Shown piece after piece: positions 15,401-26,024 of a stretch of 64,000 nt of DNA; position 1 is the first letter of the stretch; every line of letters begins with the position of its first letter. The notes under the pieces are model-generated. The model worked only from the letters and a program-made list of their open reading frames with translations. It was not told the DNA's origin and did no database searches. The position numbers and the translations under genes are program-made. Origin of the DNA: Archivesica marissinica. Its lineage: Eukaryota > Mollusca > Bivalvia > Venerida > Vesicomyidae. The stretch spans positions 10,198,438 through 10,262,437 of the forward strand of contig CM026400.1 of the NCBI GenBank assembly GCA_014843695.1. The letters run 5' to 3'.

Positions 15401-18400
15401 TGTATCTATCTATGCAGAGATACCTATCACATGCTTGTTATCTGAGGCTATCCATGCAGAGATACCTATCACATGCTTGTTATCTGTGTTTCTATCCATG
15501 CAGAGATACCTATCACATGCTTGTTATCTGTGTGTCCATCTATACAGAGATACCTATCACATGCTTGTTATCTGAGGCTATCCATGCAGAGATACCTATC
15601 ACATGCTTGTTATATGTGTGTCTATCTGTGCAGAGATACCTATCACATGCTTGTTATCTGTGTGTCTATCCATGCAGAGATACCTATCACATGCTTGTTA
15701 TCTGAGGCTATCCATGCAGAGATACCTATCACATGCATGTTATCTGAGGCTATCCATGCAGAGATACCTATCACATGCTTGTTATCTGTGTGTCTATCTA
15801 TGCAGAGATACCTATCACATGCTTGTTATCTGTGTTTCTATCCATGCAGAGATACCTATCACATGCTTGTTATCTGAGGCTATCCATGCAGAGATACCTA
15901 TCACATGCATGTTATCTGAGGCTATCCATGCAGAGATACCTATCACATGCTTGTTATCTGTGTGTCTATCTATGCAGAGATACCTATCACATGCTTGTTA
16001 TCTGAGGCTATCCATGCAGAGATACCTATCACATGCTTGTTATCTGTGTGTCTATCCATGCAGAGATACCTATCACATGCGTGTTATCTGTGTGTCTATC
16101 CATGCAGAGATACCTATCACATGCGTGTTATCTGTGCATCTATCTATGCAGAGATACCTATCACATGCATGTTATCTGAGGCTATCCATGCAGAGATACC
16201 TATCACATGCTTGTTATCTGAGGCTATCCATGCAGAGATACCTATCACATGCTGTTATCTGAGGCTATCTATGCAGAGATACCTATCACATGCTTGTTAT
16301 CTGAGGCTATCCATGCAGAGATACCTATCACATGCTTGTTATCTGTGTGTCTATCTATGCAGAGATACCTATCACATGCGTGTTATCTGTGCATCTATCT
16401 ATGCAGAGATACCTATCACATGCTTGTTATCTGTGCGTCTATCCATGCAGAGATACCTATCACATGCTTGTTATCTGTGCATCTATCCATGCAGAGATAC
16501 CTATCACATGCATGTTATCTGTGGTCTATCCATGCAGAGATACCTATCACATGCTTGTTATCTGTGGTCTATCCATGCAGAGATACCTATCACATGCTTG
16601 TTATCTGTGCGTCTATCCATGCAGAGATACCTATCACATGCTTGTTATCTGTGCGTCTATCCATGCAGAGATACCTATCACATGCTTGTTATCTGAGGCT
16701 ATCCATGCAGAGATACCTATCACATGCTTGTTATCTGTGCATCTATCCATGCAGAGATACCTATCACATGCATGTTATCTGAGGCTATCTATGCAGAGAT
16801 ACCTATCACATGCATGTTATCTGAGGCTATCCATGCAGAGATACCTATCACATGCTTGTTATCTGTGTGTCTATCTATGCAGAGATACCTATCACATGCT
16901 TGTTATCTGTGCATCTATCTATCATGCAGAGATACCTATCACATGCTTGTTATCTGTGCGTCTATCCATGCAGAGATACCTATCACATGCTTGTTATCTG
17001 TGCTCTATCCATGCAGAGATACCTATCACATGCATGTTATCTGTGGCTATCCATGCAGAGATACCTATCACATGCATGTTATCTGAGGCTATCCATGCAG
17101 AGATACCTATCACATGCATGTTATCTGAGGCTATCCATGCAGAGATACCTATCACATGCTTGTTATCTGAGGCTATCCATGCAGAGATACCTATCACATG
17201 CTTGTTATCTGTGCGTCTATCCATGCAGAGATACCTATCACATGCTTGTTATCTGTGCGTCTATCCATGCATAGATACCTATCACATGCATGTTATCTGA
17301 GGCTATCTATGCAGAGATACCTATCACATGCATGTTATCTGAGGCTATCCATGCAGAGATACCTATCACATGCTTGTTATCTGTGCATCTATCCATGCAG
17401 AGATACCTATCACATGCATGTTATCTGAGGCTATCTATGCAGAGATACCTATCACATGCATGTTATCTGAGGCTATCCATGCAGAGATACCTATCACATG
17501 CTTGTTATCTGTGTGTCTATCTATGCAGAGATACCTATCACATGCTTGTTATCTGTGCGTCTATCCATGCAGAGATACCTATCACATGCATGTTATCTGT
17601 GCATCTATCCATGCAGAGATACCTATCACATGCTTGTTATCTGTGCATCTATCCATGCAGAGATACCTATCACATGCATGTTATCTGAGGCTATCCATGC
17701 AGAGATACCTATCACATGCATGTTATCTGAGGCTATCCATGCAGAGATACCTATCACATGCATGTTATCTGAGGCTATCCATGCAGAGATACCTATCACA
17801 TGCTTGTTATCTGTGTGTCTATCTATGCAAAGATACCTATCACATGCTTGTTATCTGAGGCTATCTATGCAGAGATACCTATCACATGCTTGTTATCTGT
17901 GTGTCTATCCATACAGAGATACCTATCACATGCTTGTTATCTGTGCATCTATCCATGCAGAGATACATATCACATGCTTGTTATCTGTGTTTATTATGAT
18001 TGCTATGTTTATTATGGTTGCTATGTTTATTATGGTAGCTATGTTTATTATGGTTGCTATGTTTATTATGTTGCTATGTTTATTATGGTTGATATGTTTA
18101 TTATGGTTGCTATGTTTATTATGTTGCTATGTTTATTATGGTTGATATGTTTATTATGGTTGCTATGTTTATTATGGTTGCAATGGTTATTATGATTGCT
18201 ATGTTTATTATGGTTGTTATGATTATTATGGTTGCTGTGTTTATTATGGTTGCTATGTTTATTATGATTGCTATGTTTATTATGGTTGTTATGATTATTA
18301 TGGTTGCTGTGTTTATTATGGTTGCTATGTTTATTATGGTTTCTATGTTTATTATGTTTATTAGAGTAGCTGTGTTTATTATGTTGCTATGTTTATTATG

Positions 18401-21400
18401 GTTGCTATGTATATTATGGTTGATATGTTTATTATGGTTGCTATGTTTATTATGGTTGCTATGTTTATTAGTTGCTATGTTTATTATGGTTGGTATGTTT
18501 ATTATGATTGCTATGGTTGTTATGTTTATTATGGTTGCTATGTTTATTATGGTTGAAATGTTTATTATGGTTGCTATTTTTATTATGGTTGCAATGTTTA
18601 TTATGATTGCTATGTTTATTATGGTTGTTATGATTATTATGGTTGCTGTGTTTATTATGGTTGCTATGTTTATTATGGTTGCTATGTTTATTATTGTTGC
18701 TATGTTTATTATTATTGCCATGTTTATCAAGGTTTCTATGTTTATTATGTTTATTAGAGTAGCTGTGTTTATTATGTTGCTATGTTTATTATGGTTGCTA
18801 TGTATATTATGGTAGTTATGTTTATTATGGTTGCTATGTTTATTATGGTAGCTATGTCTATTATGGTATTTATGTTTGCTATGTGTATTAGAGTAGTTGT
18901 GTTTATTATGGTTGCTATGTTTATTATGGTAGTTATGTTTATTATGGTTACTATGTTTATTATGTTGCTATGTTTATTATGGTTGCTATGTTTATTATGT
19001 TGCTATGTTTATTATGGTTGATATGTATATTATGGTAGTTATGTTTAGTATGGTTGCTATGTTTATTATGGTAGCTATGTCTATTATGGTAGTTATGTTT
19101 ATTATGTTTGCTATGTTTATTAGAGTAGTTGTGTTTATTATGGTTGCTATGTTTATTATGTTGCTATGTTTATTATGGTTGCTATGTTTATTATGGTAGT
19201 TATGTTTATTATGGTTGCTATGTTTATTATGTTGCTATGTTTATTATGGTTGCTATGTATATTATGGTAGTTATGTTTATTATGGTTGCTATGTTTATTA
19301 TGGTAGCTATGTTTATTATGGTTGCTATGTTTATTATGTTGCTATGTTTATTATGGTTGCTATGTTTATTATGGTAGTTATGTTTATTATGGTTGTTATG
19401 TTTATTGTGGTTGCTATGTTTATTATGGTAGCTATGTTTATTATGGTTGTTATGTTATTATGGTTGCTATGTTTATTATGGTTGTATGTTTATTTCCTGT
19501 TATTTTCCTAGGAAAAGGCAACATAACTACGTCAGCCGAGTTCAATTTTTACTCTGATCCGGAAGCCGCTTACGTCGTTCTCAATCAACTGAAATCTCCA
19601 ATAACTATGGTAACGTGGGAAACTTGCGATAAGCATTCACTGCCTTGGGTAATTACTGTTTGTTAAAATCACACATAATTTTTGTGTTCAGTAAACACTA
19701 TATTTTCAAATTCATGATTTAGGATTATTGTATTCTAAATATGCATATTTTATGTTTGTAGTTACATGTAATTATGATTAATAGTCATATGTAACATATT
19801 AGTAGAGCGGCGTAAATCCCACATATAATGACCAGTATAAAATGTTAATTGCACATGCTGTATATTATTATTTTCTTAAGTTGTGAAAACAACTTTCAAA
19901 ACACTCTTGTCGACAGTTTTAGCTTCATCACCCGACCTTGCTGCTCAATACAGCTATTGCAACGGTGTCGGTCGGCACCCGTTTATATGAGGAACTGAAT
20001 ACTTCAGGGCACCTATGCACGGCGTACTTGTTATTTTTCATTTATCCACCATAACTTGTTGAATATCTTATTTTGATATAGTACATCATTGAGTAAAAAC
20101 ATTTATTGGTCTTAAGCAGAAATGGTATAGAAACTAGTTTTCGGGTTAGTGTAGATTTATTTTATTCGGATAGCTACCTGAATTGCTCATACACCGTATC
20201 AGTTTCGGTGGAAATATTCTCTCTGTTTGTTTATATTCGTCTGCTGGACCAGTCACGTGACAGTTGCATCAGCCTACCGATACTCAAAGGAATGCTATTG
20301 AACCATGCTTCAGCTCTGTCGGCGAAATTAGCCTAGCACTATATAAATATTTTAAATACGGATGAAAATGGAATATACGCCGAGCATAGGAATATGCCGA
20401 GCATAGGTTCCACCACTCTATATCAATACACACATATGAATTGCAAATATGTTTTTTATTTTTACTTTTGTCACAAAAATATGAGAAATTATTGGCCGAA
20501 ATGGAAAATGGGCATATTATTAAAAAATTAATAAAAAAAACAAACAAAGTCATCAATTTTATTTCATTATTTGGTTAGTAATACATAGTACTAGTGATGT
20601 ACCAAGTATGAACAAATTCTATTATTGTAAACTTTTTTTAACAAAACTGTAAAGAACGCCCTAAAGTTATATTCCTGTTCAAATCACTGTCACAATCAGG
20701 GGCGTAGCCAGGAGGCAAATTATGTGCAGGCCCAGGTAAAGAATGTTGAGTGAGCGTAGCGAACGAGGTTGCTAGGGGGGGTCCAGGGGCATGCACCCGG
20801 AATTTTTTGTTTTTTAGGATGCAATTTCCCGCATTCTGCTGCATTTAAAAGACAAATTCGGACATGTTTTTATAACATATAAACATGACAATACACTGTT
20901 CTGCTTAGCTATACATGTACATCAAAAGCAATAACAATTCTATATATATTTGTTTTTTGTTGGTCAAAATGATGTGCAAGCACGGGTCTTTTGGCCTAAT
21001 GGCAGCTACGTGCCTGACAATATCTAAAAGGGTTGTGATCATGTACCCGAATGTTTCAGTAAACAAATGAAATCATAGACATTTTAAATGTATTAGACTT
21101 TTTTTTGACTCCTAGTATATTATCCTGAATTTGGCCAACAATCGTTCAGTGTTTTCCGTAGCCACTCACATTATATTCACGTAATTTAAATATATTCTAA
21201 AAATAGCACACTGTATGCAAATTAGTATGGTTGGCTTGTCAATTATGGTGGTTTCAAAAGTTGACATTTTTGTATTCAGTTCCATCTGCTAAAGTCCGCC
21301 TCCGTGGTCGAGTGGTTAAGGTCGCTGACTTGTAACCTATCATCTCTGATGGTCGCGGGTTCGAACCCCGCTCATACCGTGTTTCATTTATATGAAAAAG

Positions 21401-22100
21401 TTGGCAGTTTCTTACGGAGGTTGGTGCACCCAAGTACTGGTTAACCGCTGGAGCCTGCCCAGGAAAGGTGTTGTTAAGTAAGCTGCCCGCCGGCGATATA
21501 ACCCGTAATGGTGCTGATGCAGGCGTAAAACCCGAAATATAACAATAACATAATCCATCTGCTAAGAAAATTAAAATAGCGAAGAATGGGTATAAATCAT
21601 ATTTAGGATCATGCATACCGTGAAATATCGCCTTCTGAACAGGTATTATCTTTAACGTTTACAAAAACGCACCATCTCCGATATGTATTATTATTTGTTT
21701 CAGATATGCCGGCGTAATTACATAAAATACAACCTTTGTTATCTATTCACAGGATATATACCACAAGTTACGCTCAAACAACACACCAATAGCAAACTTC
21801 CTCCGCACAATAGAGAAATTTTCAGTAAATTATGCCGTTGCAAACAAGTTTGAGACGTTCGTACCATGTGACGAGGTGCTCGTTGCTTGTTGTTTATATT
21901 CTGACGTCATAAAATCTAGTTGTGACGTGTACGCAACTGTGGAAGTGAAAGGTCAATATACGTGGGGTCAGATGGTTGTTGACTGGAATTCGGTGCTAAA
22001 GAAGCAAGCTAATGTGAAGATTGTTACAGATATAAACCAGTCCACATATGAACTCATTCTACAGAAACTCGTACACGATGAAAGGTCACAGTCTAGCTGA
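305..22100 (+). CDS. Inosine-uridine-type nucleoside hydrolase, 3' part, join(305..475, [exon missing], 19512..19648, 21753..22100)
   Basis: The family hydrolyses the N-glycosidic bond of nucleosides to give base and ribose, using a metal ion held by aspartates. Three exons are visible. The first carries the family block G-C-N-E-P-L-L, then YYHGSDGFGD and the SEHAVTALVRL helix. The third visible stretch has NITTSAEFNFYSDPEAA, where E and N of AEFN are the ribose-binding residues of the family. The last has VPCDEVLVAC, whose Asp aligns with the conserved C-terminal metal and substrate Asp (the usual His before it is Cys, as in many eukaryotic members), and ends at TGA 22098-22100. The N-terminal DxDxxxDD block must lie upstream of the window. 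About 45 residues (the LGPLTN to MGGN region) are missing between exons 1 and 2, and phase allows one exon there. The family call is firm, but the substrate cannot be told. Confidence 0.9.
474..481 (+). other. GC-type 5' splice site of exon A
   Basis: The exon ends GCAG and the intron starts GCAAGG. This fits the strong consensus that accompanies the minority GC-AG introns (AG|GCAAGT). No GT donor in a usable position exists before the frame stops at TGA 484-486. The resulting phase (one base left over) is what the following exon needs. Confidence 0.75.
539..1721. repeat. Minisatellite, about 43-bp unit, about 27 copies
   Basis: Units run from the motif CATATACTGACAACCACCAC to AATTCCCGATC and vary at a few positions (for example CATTGC/CATTAC/CATTTCC). 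A compound block with the variant CAACCTTCTCAGTGCCATAT occurs twice, near 980 and 1608, so part of the array was duplicated as a higher-order block of roughly 630 bp. It lies in the intron after exon A. Open frames of about 107 codons on both strands are repeat artefacts. Confidence 0.93.
1716..2503 (+). repeat. 61-bp minisatellite built from the acceptor and start of a nucleoside hydrolase exon
   Basis: About 13 units run into the assembly gap. The spacing of the CAG trinucleotide is 61 bp for almost every unit (c at 1899, 1960, 2021, 2082, 2143, 2204, 2265, then 2328, 2389, 2448). Each unit has TTTAAC, then about 20 bases of T/A-rich sequence ending TATCAG, and then GAGAGATCTCGCTTGTTTGT and CTCGGACCG. 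Joined to the G left by exon A, this reads G-E-I-S-L-V-C-L-G-P-C-L-T-V. That matches the NPGEI.LVALGPLTN block that should follow exon A in this family. The unit therefore looks like branch point, polypyrimidine/AT tract, AG and the first 40-odd bases of the missing exon. The functional copy of that exon is probably in the gap. Confidence 0.85.
2504..3503. other. Assembly gap of exactly 1000 N
   Basis: The round length indicates a placeholder, so the true size is unknown. The 61-bp array enters on the left and the 44-bp array leaves on the right. The missing nucleoside hydrolase exon is expected here. Confidence 0.97.
5200..6330. repeat. Block duplicated at about 14830-15960, offset 9629 bp
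   Basis: Rare variants recur at a constant offset of 9629 bp: CCTATCCTATGCATG at 5526 and 15155, the extended linker TCTATCTATCTATGCAG at 5634 and 15263, CTATCTGTGCAG, a TTATATGTG variant and a CATCTATACAG variant. About 1.1 kb is nearly identical. This indicates a recent long-range duplication within the array. Confidence 0.85.
11200..14220. repeat. Tandem higher-order block, 1773-bp period
   Basis: The order of unit variants from about 11.2 to 12.45 kb is repeated from about 12.97 to 14.22 kb at an offset of 1773 bp, with the same GCGTG variants and the same TCTGAGTCTATCC unit at 11712 and 13485. This is a higher-order repeat of about 41 monomers. Confidence 0.82.
17989..19492. repeat. 18-bp minisatellite abutting the exon C acceptor
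   Basis: The unit is about 18 bp, TATGTTTATTATGGTTGC with T/A variants, in roughly 83 copies. It begins inside the last 44-bp unit and ends only about 20 bases before the TTTTCCTAG acceptor of exon C. The final unit, GTATGTTTATTTCC, merges into the polypyrimidine tract. The array may have grown from that tract. Its open frames (MFIMVAM repeats) are artefacts. Confidence 0.93.
19512..19648 (+). CDS. Nucleoside hydrolase exon C
   Basis: The exon starts after TTTTCCTAG with two bases of a split Gly codon and reads KGNITTSAEFNFYSDPEAAY, then VVLNQLKSPITMVTWETCDK and HSLPW. It ends at a codon boundary before GTAATT. T..AEFN and DPEAA are the core ribose-binding block of the family, and W-E-T-C corresponds to the usual P-W-E-T-C/D stretch. 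The 137-bp length fits 45 codons plus the two phase bases. Confidence 0.93.
20692..20815 (-). repeat. Dispersed repeat fragment
   Basis: This stretch runs from GGGGCGTAGCCAGGAGG to GGCATGCACCCGGAATTTTT. Related sequence in the opposite orientation occurs at 49383-49470 (AAATTCCGGGTGTGCATG, then GCTACGCCCATGAATGG). The family is unnamed here; similar GGGGCGTAGC elements are common in invertebrate genomes. Strand is arbitrary. Confidence 0.5.
21298..21550 (+). mobile_element. tRNA-derived SINE, copy 1
   Basis: The head, GCCTCCGTGGTCGAGTGGTT, carries an A-box, and GGTCGCGGGTTCGAACCCCG carries a B-box. The spacing and a long variable arm (CTATCATCTCTGATGG) suggest a Ser/Leu-type tRNA ancestor. 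The body includes GAAAAAGTTGGCAGTTTCTT, ACCCAAGTACTGGTTAACCG and GCCTGCCCAGGAAAGGTGTT, and the tail ends GCGTAAAACCCGAAATATAA. Two further copies share the body, at 25775 and 48524. Confidence 0.85.
21753..22100 (+). CDS. Nucleoside hydrolase terminal exon D
   Basis: The exon follows ATTCACAG in phase 0 and encodes 115 residues and TGA. It opens DIYHKLRSNNTPIANFLRTI. The stretch ETFVPCDEVLVACCLYSDVI holds the conserved C-terminal Asp of the active site. DVYATVEVKGQYTWGQMVVD then W matches the DVYV.VE..G..TRGQ..VDW signature of eukaryotic members. The end of the reading frame agrees with the usual C-terminus of the family, so this is the last coding exon. Confidence 0.94.
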   Translation, partial: DIYHKLRSNNTPIANFLRTIEKFSVNYAVANKFETFVPCDEVLVACCLYSDVIKSSCDVYATVEVKGQYTWGQMVVDWNSVLKKQANVKIVTDINQSTYELILQKLVHDERSQSS

Positions 22101-22300
22101 AATTCAAAAATGCAAAATCTCTATAAATTTGTACCCATTATGAAGATTAAGGCGATTGTCGATATAAGTTGTGCTATATAATATGGAGGTGTGGGCATGG
22201 GCGACGAACATTTGATAAATTCTGTGTTACTGATATGTTTAAGAAATGCGATATTTTTATTTTATTATGCAAATATCACCATGAGGAAAAAATATTACAT

Positions 22301-22306
22301 ATTAAA
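22301..22306 (+). terminator. Possible polyadenylation signal ATTAAA
   Basis: A single ATTAAA lies about 200 bases after the hydrolase stop codon in AT-rich sequence. A canonical AATAAA occurs later at 22981, beyond an array. There is no transcript evidence, so the choice is uncertain. Confidence 0.3.
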
Positions 22307-22412
22307 TATTTACGTAAATATGCCACAGTTCTGCTCAAAACAGAAATGTTATTTAGGGTTATAGCATTATTATTTGTTTGATTTTACCTTAAATGAAGCA
22401 CAATCCACACAA

Positions 22413-22878
22413 TAACATTTGGCGGAAACACTTGGCATTTCCCGCCAACATTTCGCATTTCCCGCTAACATTTGGCATTTCCCGCCAACATTTCGCATTT
22501 CCCGCTAACATTTCGCATTTCCCGCCAACATTTCGCATTTCCCGCTAACATTTCGCATTTCCCGCCAACATTTCGCATTTCCCGCCAACATTTCGCATTT
22601 CCAGCCATCATTTCGCATTTCCCGCCAACATTTCACATTTCCCGCTAACATTTGGCATTTCCCGCTAACATTTGGCATTTCCAGCCACCATTTGGCATTT
22701 CCCGCCAACATTTGGCATTTCCCGCCAACATTTGGCATTTCCCGGTAACATTTGGCATTTCTCGCAAACATTTCGCATTTCCCGCTAACATTTCGCATTT
22801 CCCGCAAACATTTCGCATTTCCCGCCAACATTTCGCATGTCCCGCTAACATTTCGCATTTCCCGCCAACATTTAGCAT
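22413..22878. repeat. 20-bp minisatellite
   Basis: The unit GCATTTCCCGCCAACATTTC, with CCGCTAACA and TTGGC variants, is repeated about 23 times just downstream of the hydrolase gene. Open frames on both strands are artefacts. Confidence 0.94.
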
Positions 22879-22899
22879 ATATATAAGATGAAAAAAATC

Positions 22900-23140
22900 T
22901 AATTTTTTATCACTATTGGTATGGATTTTATAAAATCACATTTATCATACCCCGCATGCGGTGTAGGCCCTACCCAGTAAAATAAAGGATTCCAACTAAA
23001 AGAACCAATATGCATTTCGGGATAAATCGGACTTTATCTGCCAAGGGAGGTAATAGAAAACCCAGCAATGTCTCTCATTGGTAAAAGTGTGCTGTATAGT
23101 ACCAGAGAGCTTAATGGGATTGTAAGATTAGTGTATTTAA
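22900..23140. other. Unique spacer
   Basis: Nothing recognised between two arrays. Confidence 0.5.
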
Positions 23141-23146
23141 ATATAT

Positions 23147-23936
23147 GGACTCTCCGAGATATGGTCATTGTTGTAACGACGCTAGGAGATATGGTATGGT
23201 TGTACCGACGCTAGGAGATATGGGTATGGTTGTACCGACGCTAGGAGATGTGGGTATGGTTGTAACGACGCTAGGAGATATGGGTATGGTTGTACCGACG
23301 CTAGGAGATGTGGGTATGGTTGTAACGACGCTAGGAGATATGGGTATGGTTGTACCGACGCTAGGAGATAAGGGTATGGTTGTACCGACGCTAGGAGATG
23401 TGGGTATGGTTGTAACGACGCTAGGAGATATGGGTATGGTTGTACCGACGCTAGGAGATATGGTATGGTTGTACCAACGCTAGGAGATATGGTATGGTTG
23501 TACCGACGCTAGGAGATATGGGTATGGTTGTACCGACGCTAGGAGATATGGGTATGGTTGTACCGACGCTAGGAGATATGGGTATGGTTGTACCGACGCT
23601 AGGAGATATGGGTATGGTTGTATCGATGCTAGGAGATATGGGTATGGCTGTACTGACGCTAGGAGATATGGGTATGGTTGTACTGACGCTAGGAGATATG
23701 GGTATGGTTGTACTGGCGCTATGAGATATGGGTATGGTTGTACCGACGCTAGGAGATATGGGTATGGTTGTACCGACGCTAGGAGATATGGGTATGGTTG
23801 CACCGATGCTAGGAGATATGGGTATAGTTGTAACGACGCTAGGAGATATGGGTATGGTTGTACCGACGCTAGGAGATATGGTATGGTTGTACCGACGCTA
23901 GGAGATATGGGTATGGTTGTAACGATGCTAGGAGAT
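23147..23936. repeat. 30-bp minisatellite
   Basis: Units contain GACGCTAGGAGATATGGGTA then TGGTTGTACC, in about 26 copies. Some units lose a G in TGGGTATGG. Early units alternate TACCGACG/AACGACG. The plus and minus open frames are repeat artefacts. Confidence 0.94.
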
Positions 23937-23939
23937 TAA

Positions 23940-24820
23940 AATTGTTAATTTCCTGCATTTACACTTATTATTTAAAATAATACTCTGGCGTTTTGACACC
24001 AGTTCAATATTAATAATAATGGACTGCAAGTACGCAGGTATGACGTCATGACAGTGTCTAAAACGTATTACTGTTCAGAACTTCATTGTCGCCATATTAC
24101 TGAAGTTGAGAATTGTTTGTGATTATTTGTCCGAAGTCAGAACGTTCCTCCCTTCGATAAATACTCCTGTTCTCATGAATCTGGCCTTTGGTTACCTTTG
24201 CTGAACTTGCAGGTTGTGCGGTGATGGAGGAACTACTTATATATAGATAGGAACCTTCACCACTCCCCCAGGTCTCTCCTCCACGTCGTGACCTAGGCAC
24301 AGCTCACAGCAGGAATATGGTTCAAGGACTTCGCTATTGGAAGCCGCGCTATCAGAATCGCCGCTGACGGAAGCCGCGCCATCGGAATCGCGTGACCGTA
24401 CGACTAACTTCCCTACTTGGCGAGACAGCAACACTTAGTGCTGGCGGCGGCGGATAGCTGGTTTTCTTTTAGCCGGCTCCTTCAAGGGAACGGATCTACT
24501 TCAAGGAAGACGGTGGACGCAGACTTATTGATGGCGTGAGGACCCCAGCGAAGAAACCGGAAACATTATTGCTGCTGTGAGTTGACAAATCGTGGAGGAT
24601 GTGGCCCTACAAGGGACCCCTTCGAAAGATGGTACAGGACTTGTCACCTTGAGAAGAACGAAGATGCCTTTCCAGTTGTCAACATAAACAACTTAGATGA
24701 CAACGTAAACTTCTTAGAGAAATCAGTCGCCCAAATGCCTCGGCGGAGGCGACTATAAAGAAAAATGATTTCGTTCGTTCACCACTCCCTTTCCATATCG
24801 AGGTTTTGTGTGGCGCCATT
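23940..24820. other. Unassigned unique region
   Basis: No gene was recognised. The stretch 24240-24540 is GC-richer than its surroundings. It holds a short direct repeat (GAAGCCGCGCTATC/GGAAGCCGCGCCATC near 24339 and 24370) and a minus-strand open frame of 65 codons (24434-24237) rich in Asp, Ser and Ala. It could be a decayed retroelement piece, but no conserved domain is visible. Confidence 0.3.
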
Positions 24821-24821
24821 G

Positions 24822-25050
24822 CGTGGTGTCCGTGATCCAGTGGTAGAGTGTCTGATTTGGAATCGAACGGTCCCGGGTTCGATACTCGGTCAGGCCACAT
24901 ATGTAGTGTCAGTGAGCAAGACACCTCACACACATTGCTTGGTTACTGGTTAACCACTTAGGTCGGCTAAGCCTGCCCAGGAAAACATGTATAGGTCCCC
25001 ACAGGGGGTTTGACATTAATGGAACATACATACACATACATACATACACG
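24822..25050 (+). mobile_element. tRNA-derived SINE of a second family
   Basis: The head GTGTCCGTGATCCAGTGGTA and GGTCCCGGGTTCGATACTCG give A- and B-box promoters. The body ends with CTAAGCCTGCCCAGGAAAAC, then GGTCCCCACAGGGGGTTTGA and a CATACATA microsatellite. Tail relics of this family occur near 50-120 and 37096-37125. Confidence 0.8.
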
Positions 25051-25067
25051 CCACACCTTACGGACGC

Positions 25068-25170
25068 CTTATTGTGGAGGATAGTGCAATTAAGATACAA
25101 AAGAACATACTATTCCAGACGCATCTCTAGTTCTTTTACATGCCCGGTGCATAGGCAGCCGATTTCGTAG
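25068..25170 (+). mobile_element. Fragment of the body of a third SINE family
   Basis: TTGTGGAGGATAGTGCAATT, then ACTATTCCAGACGCATCTCT and TTCTTTTACATGCCCGGTG, matches the body of the elements at 60045-60328 and 61365-61560. The tRNA-like head is absent. Confidence 0.6.
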
Positions 25171-25774
25171 ATACCATGCAACTCTTGTATAATATATGGT
25201 ATATAGTGTATGCGGTTAAATCGTACACTAGTTACCATATTGTATAGTTCCGGACAGATTATCCACCGATACATCACCAATACATCACCAATACATCACA
25301 TTTGGTTCACTGTCGCACAAATACAAATACATAGCATTTATATAGCGCAAAAATTAAAAAAGTATTCTATTGCGTTTCACAATTACAGATGCAATTTTAA
25401 ACATTTACACATGACAATAATATATGGAAATATAAATAAAATTTATAGATATAACTAGGATTCTAGTAATTAGATAAGAACATATTTTATCATAATATCT
25501 ACACCATTACAGTATATAAGTGAGTGATTGGATTAACGATAACAGTGGCAATATGAACCATAGGCCCAAACACCGCTGTAAGAATGACAACCGTGATGTG
25601 GCAATAATTTAGCATACAATTCGCTAATAGTGTATGTATTACATTATACATCAATATGGTAATATAGTTCAATTTATAAATAGAGTATATAGACACTATT
25701 TATTTAACGATCGCAAAACAAGCTTTAACAATCACGCTCGTCGGCACGGGTAAAATGGAGAAAACCCATGAGTG
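25171..25774. other. AT-rich spacer
   Basis: No gene was recognised. A 12-bp direct repeat (ATACATCACCAA) occurs three times near 25267-25300. A short stretch, TTTATATAGCGCAAAAA at 25338, resembles the elements inside the 22-bp array at 51.9 and 53.0 kb. Confidence 0.45.
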
Positions 25775-26024
25775 CGCCTCCGTGGTCGAGTGGTTAAGGT
25801 CTCTGACTTGTATACCACTGTAATCTATCATCTCTGATGGTCACGGGTTCGAGCCCCGCTCAGACCGTGTCTCATTTATATGAAAAAGTTGGCAGTTTCT
25901 TATGGAGGTTGGTGCACCAAGTACTGGTTAACTGCTGGAGCCTGCCCAGGAAAGGTGTTGTTATTATGTAAACTGCCCATCGCTCCAATGGGAAACCGGT
26001 AGCGGCGTTAAATAAACCTAAATT
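25775..26024 (+). mobile_element. tRNA-derived SINE, copy 2
   Basis: It has the same head as the element at 21298 (CTCCGTGGTCGAGTGGTTAA; GGTCACGGGTTCGAGCCCCG) and the same central body, but a different 3' end (GGGAAACCGGTAGCGGCGTT, then AAATAAACC). It is therefore a distinct subfamily. The 21-bp array starts exactly at its tail. Confidence 0.85.

Larger units (their letters stand above)
3504..17990. repeat. 14.5-kb satellite-like array, 42-48-bp unit, about 335 copies
   Basis: Each unit contains TGCAGAGATACCTATCACAT, then GC(T/A/G)TGTTATCTG and a variable linker (TGTGTGTC, TGTGCATC, TGTGCGTC, AGGC, TGTGGTC) before TAT(C/T)(C/T)ATGCAG. The copy number is array length divided by about 43. The linker changes unit length by a few bases, so all three forward frames stay open for long stretches. 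These peptides (for example SMQRYLSHACYLC) are not genes. Linkers form higher-order patterns (see the next two entries). The array sits in the intron between the gap and exon C and touches the next array without unique DNA. Confidence 0.96.
19649..21752 (+). other. Intron between hydrolase exons C and D
   Basis: A GTAATT donor and a TTCACAG acceptor bound this 2.1-kb intron. It is AT-rich and largely without features. It holds a dispersed repeat fragment (20692-20815) and a tRNA-derived SINE (21298-21550), both listed separately. Confidence 0.85.

Noticed and set aside
3504..17990. CRISPR-like appearance of conserved cores with variable linkers
   Set aside because: Linkers are 4-12 bases from a small set of recurring words, not unique spacers. 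The host is eukaryotic and no cas genes are present.
22652..22891. Coding frames in the 20-bp array on both strands
   Set aside because: Repeat artefacts; the frames are open on both strands and have no similarity to known proteins.
24237..24434. Minus-strand 65-codon frame as a gene
   Set aside because: It is short and of low complexity, with no splice context or domain. Possibly a decayed repeat.
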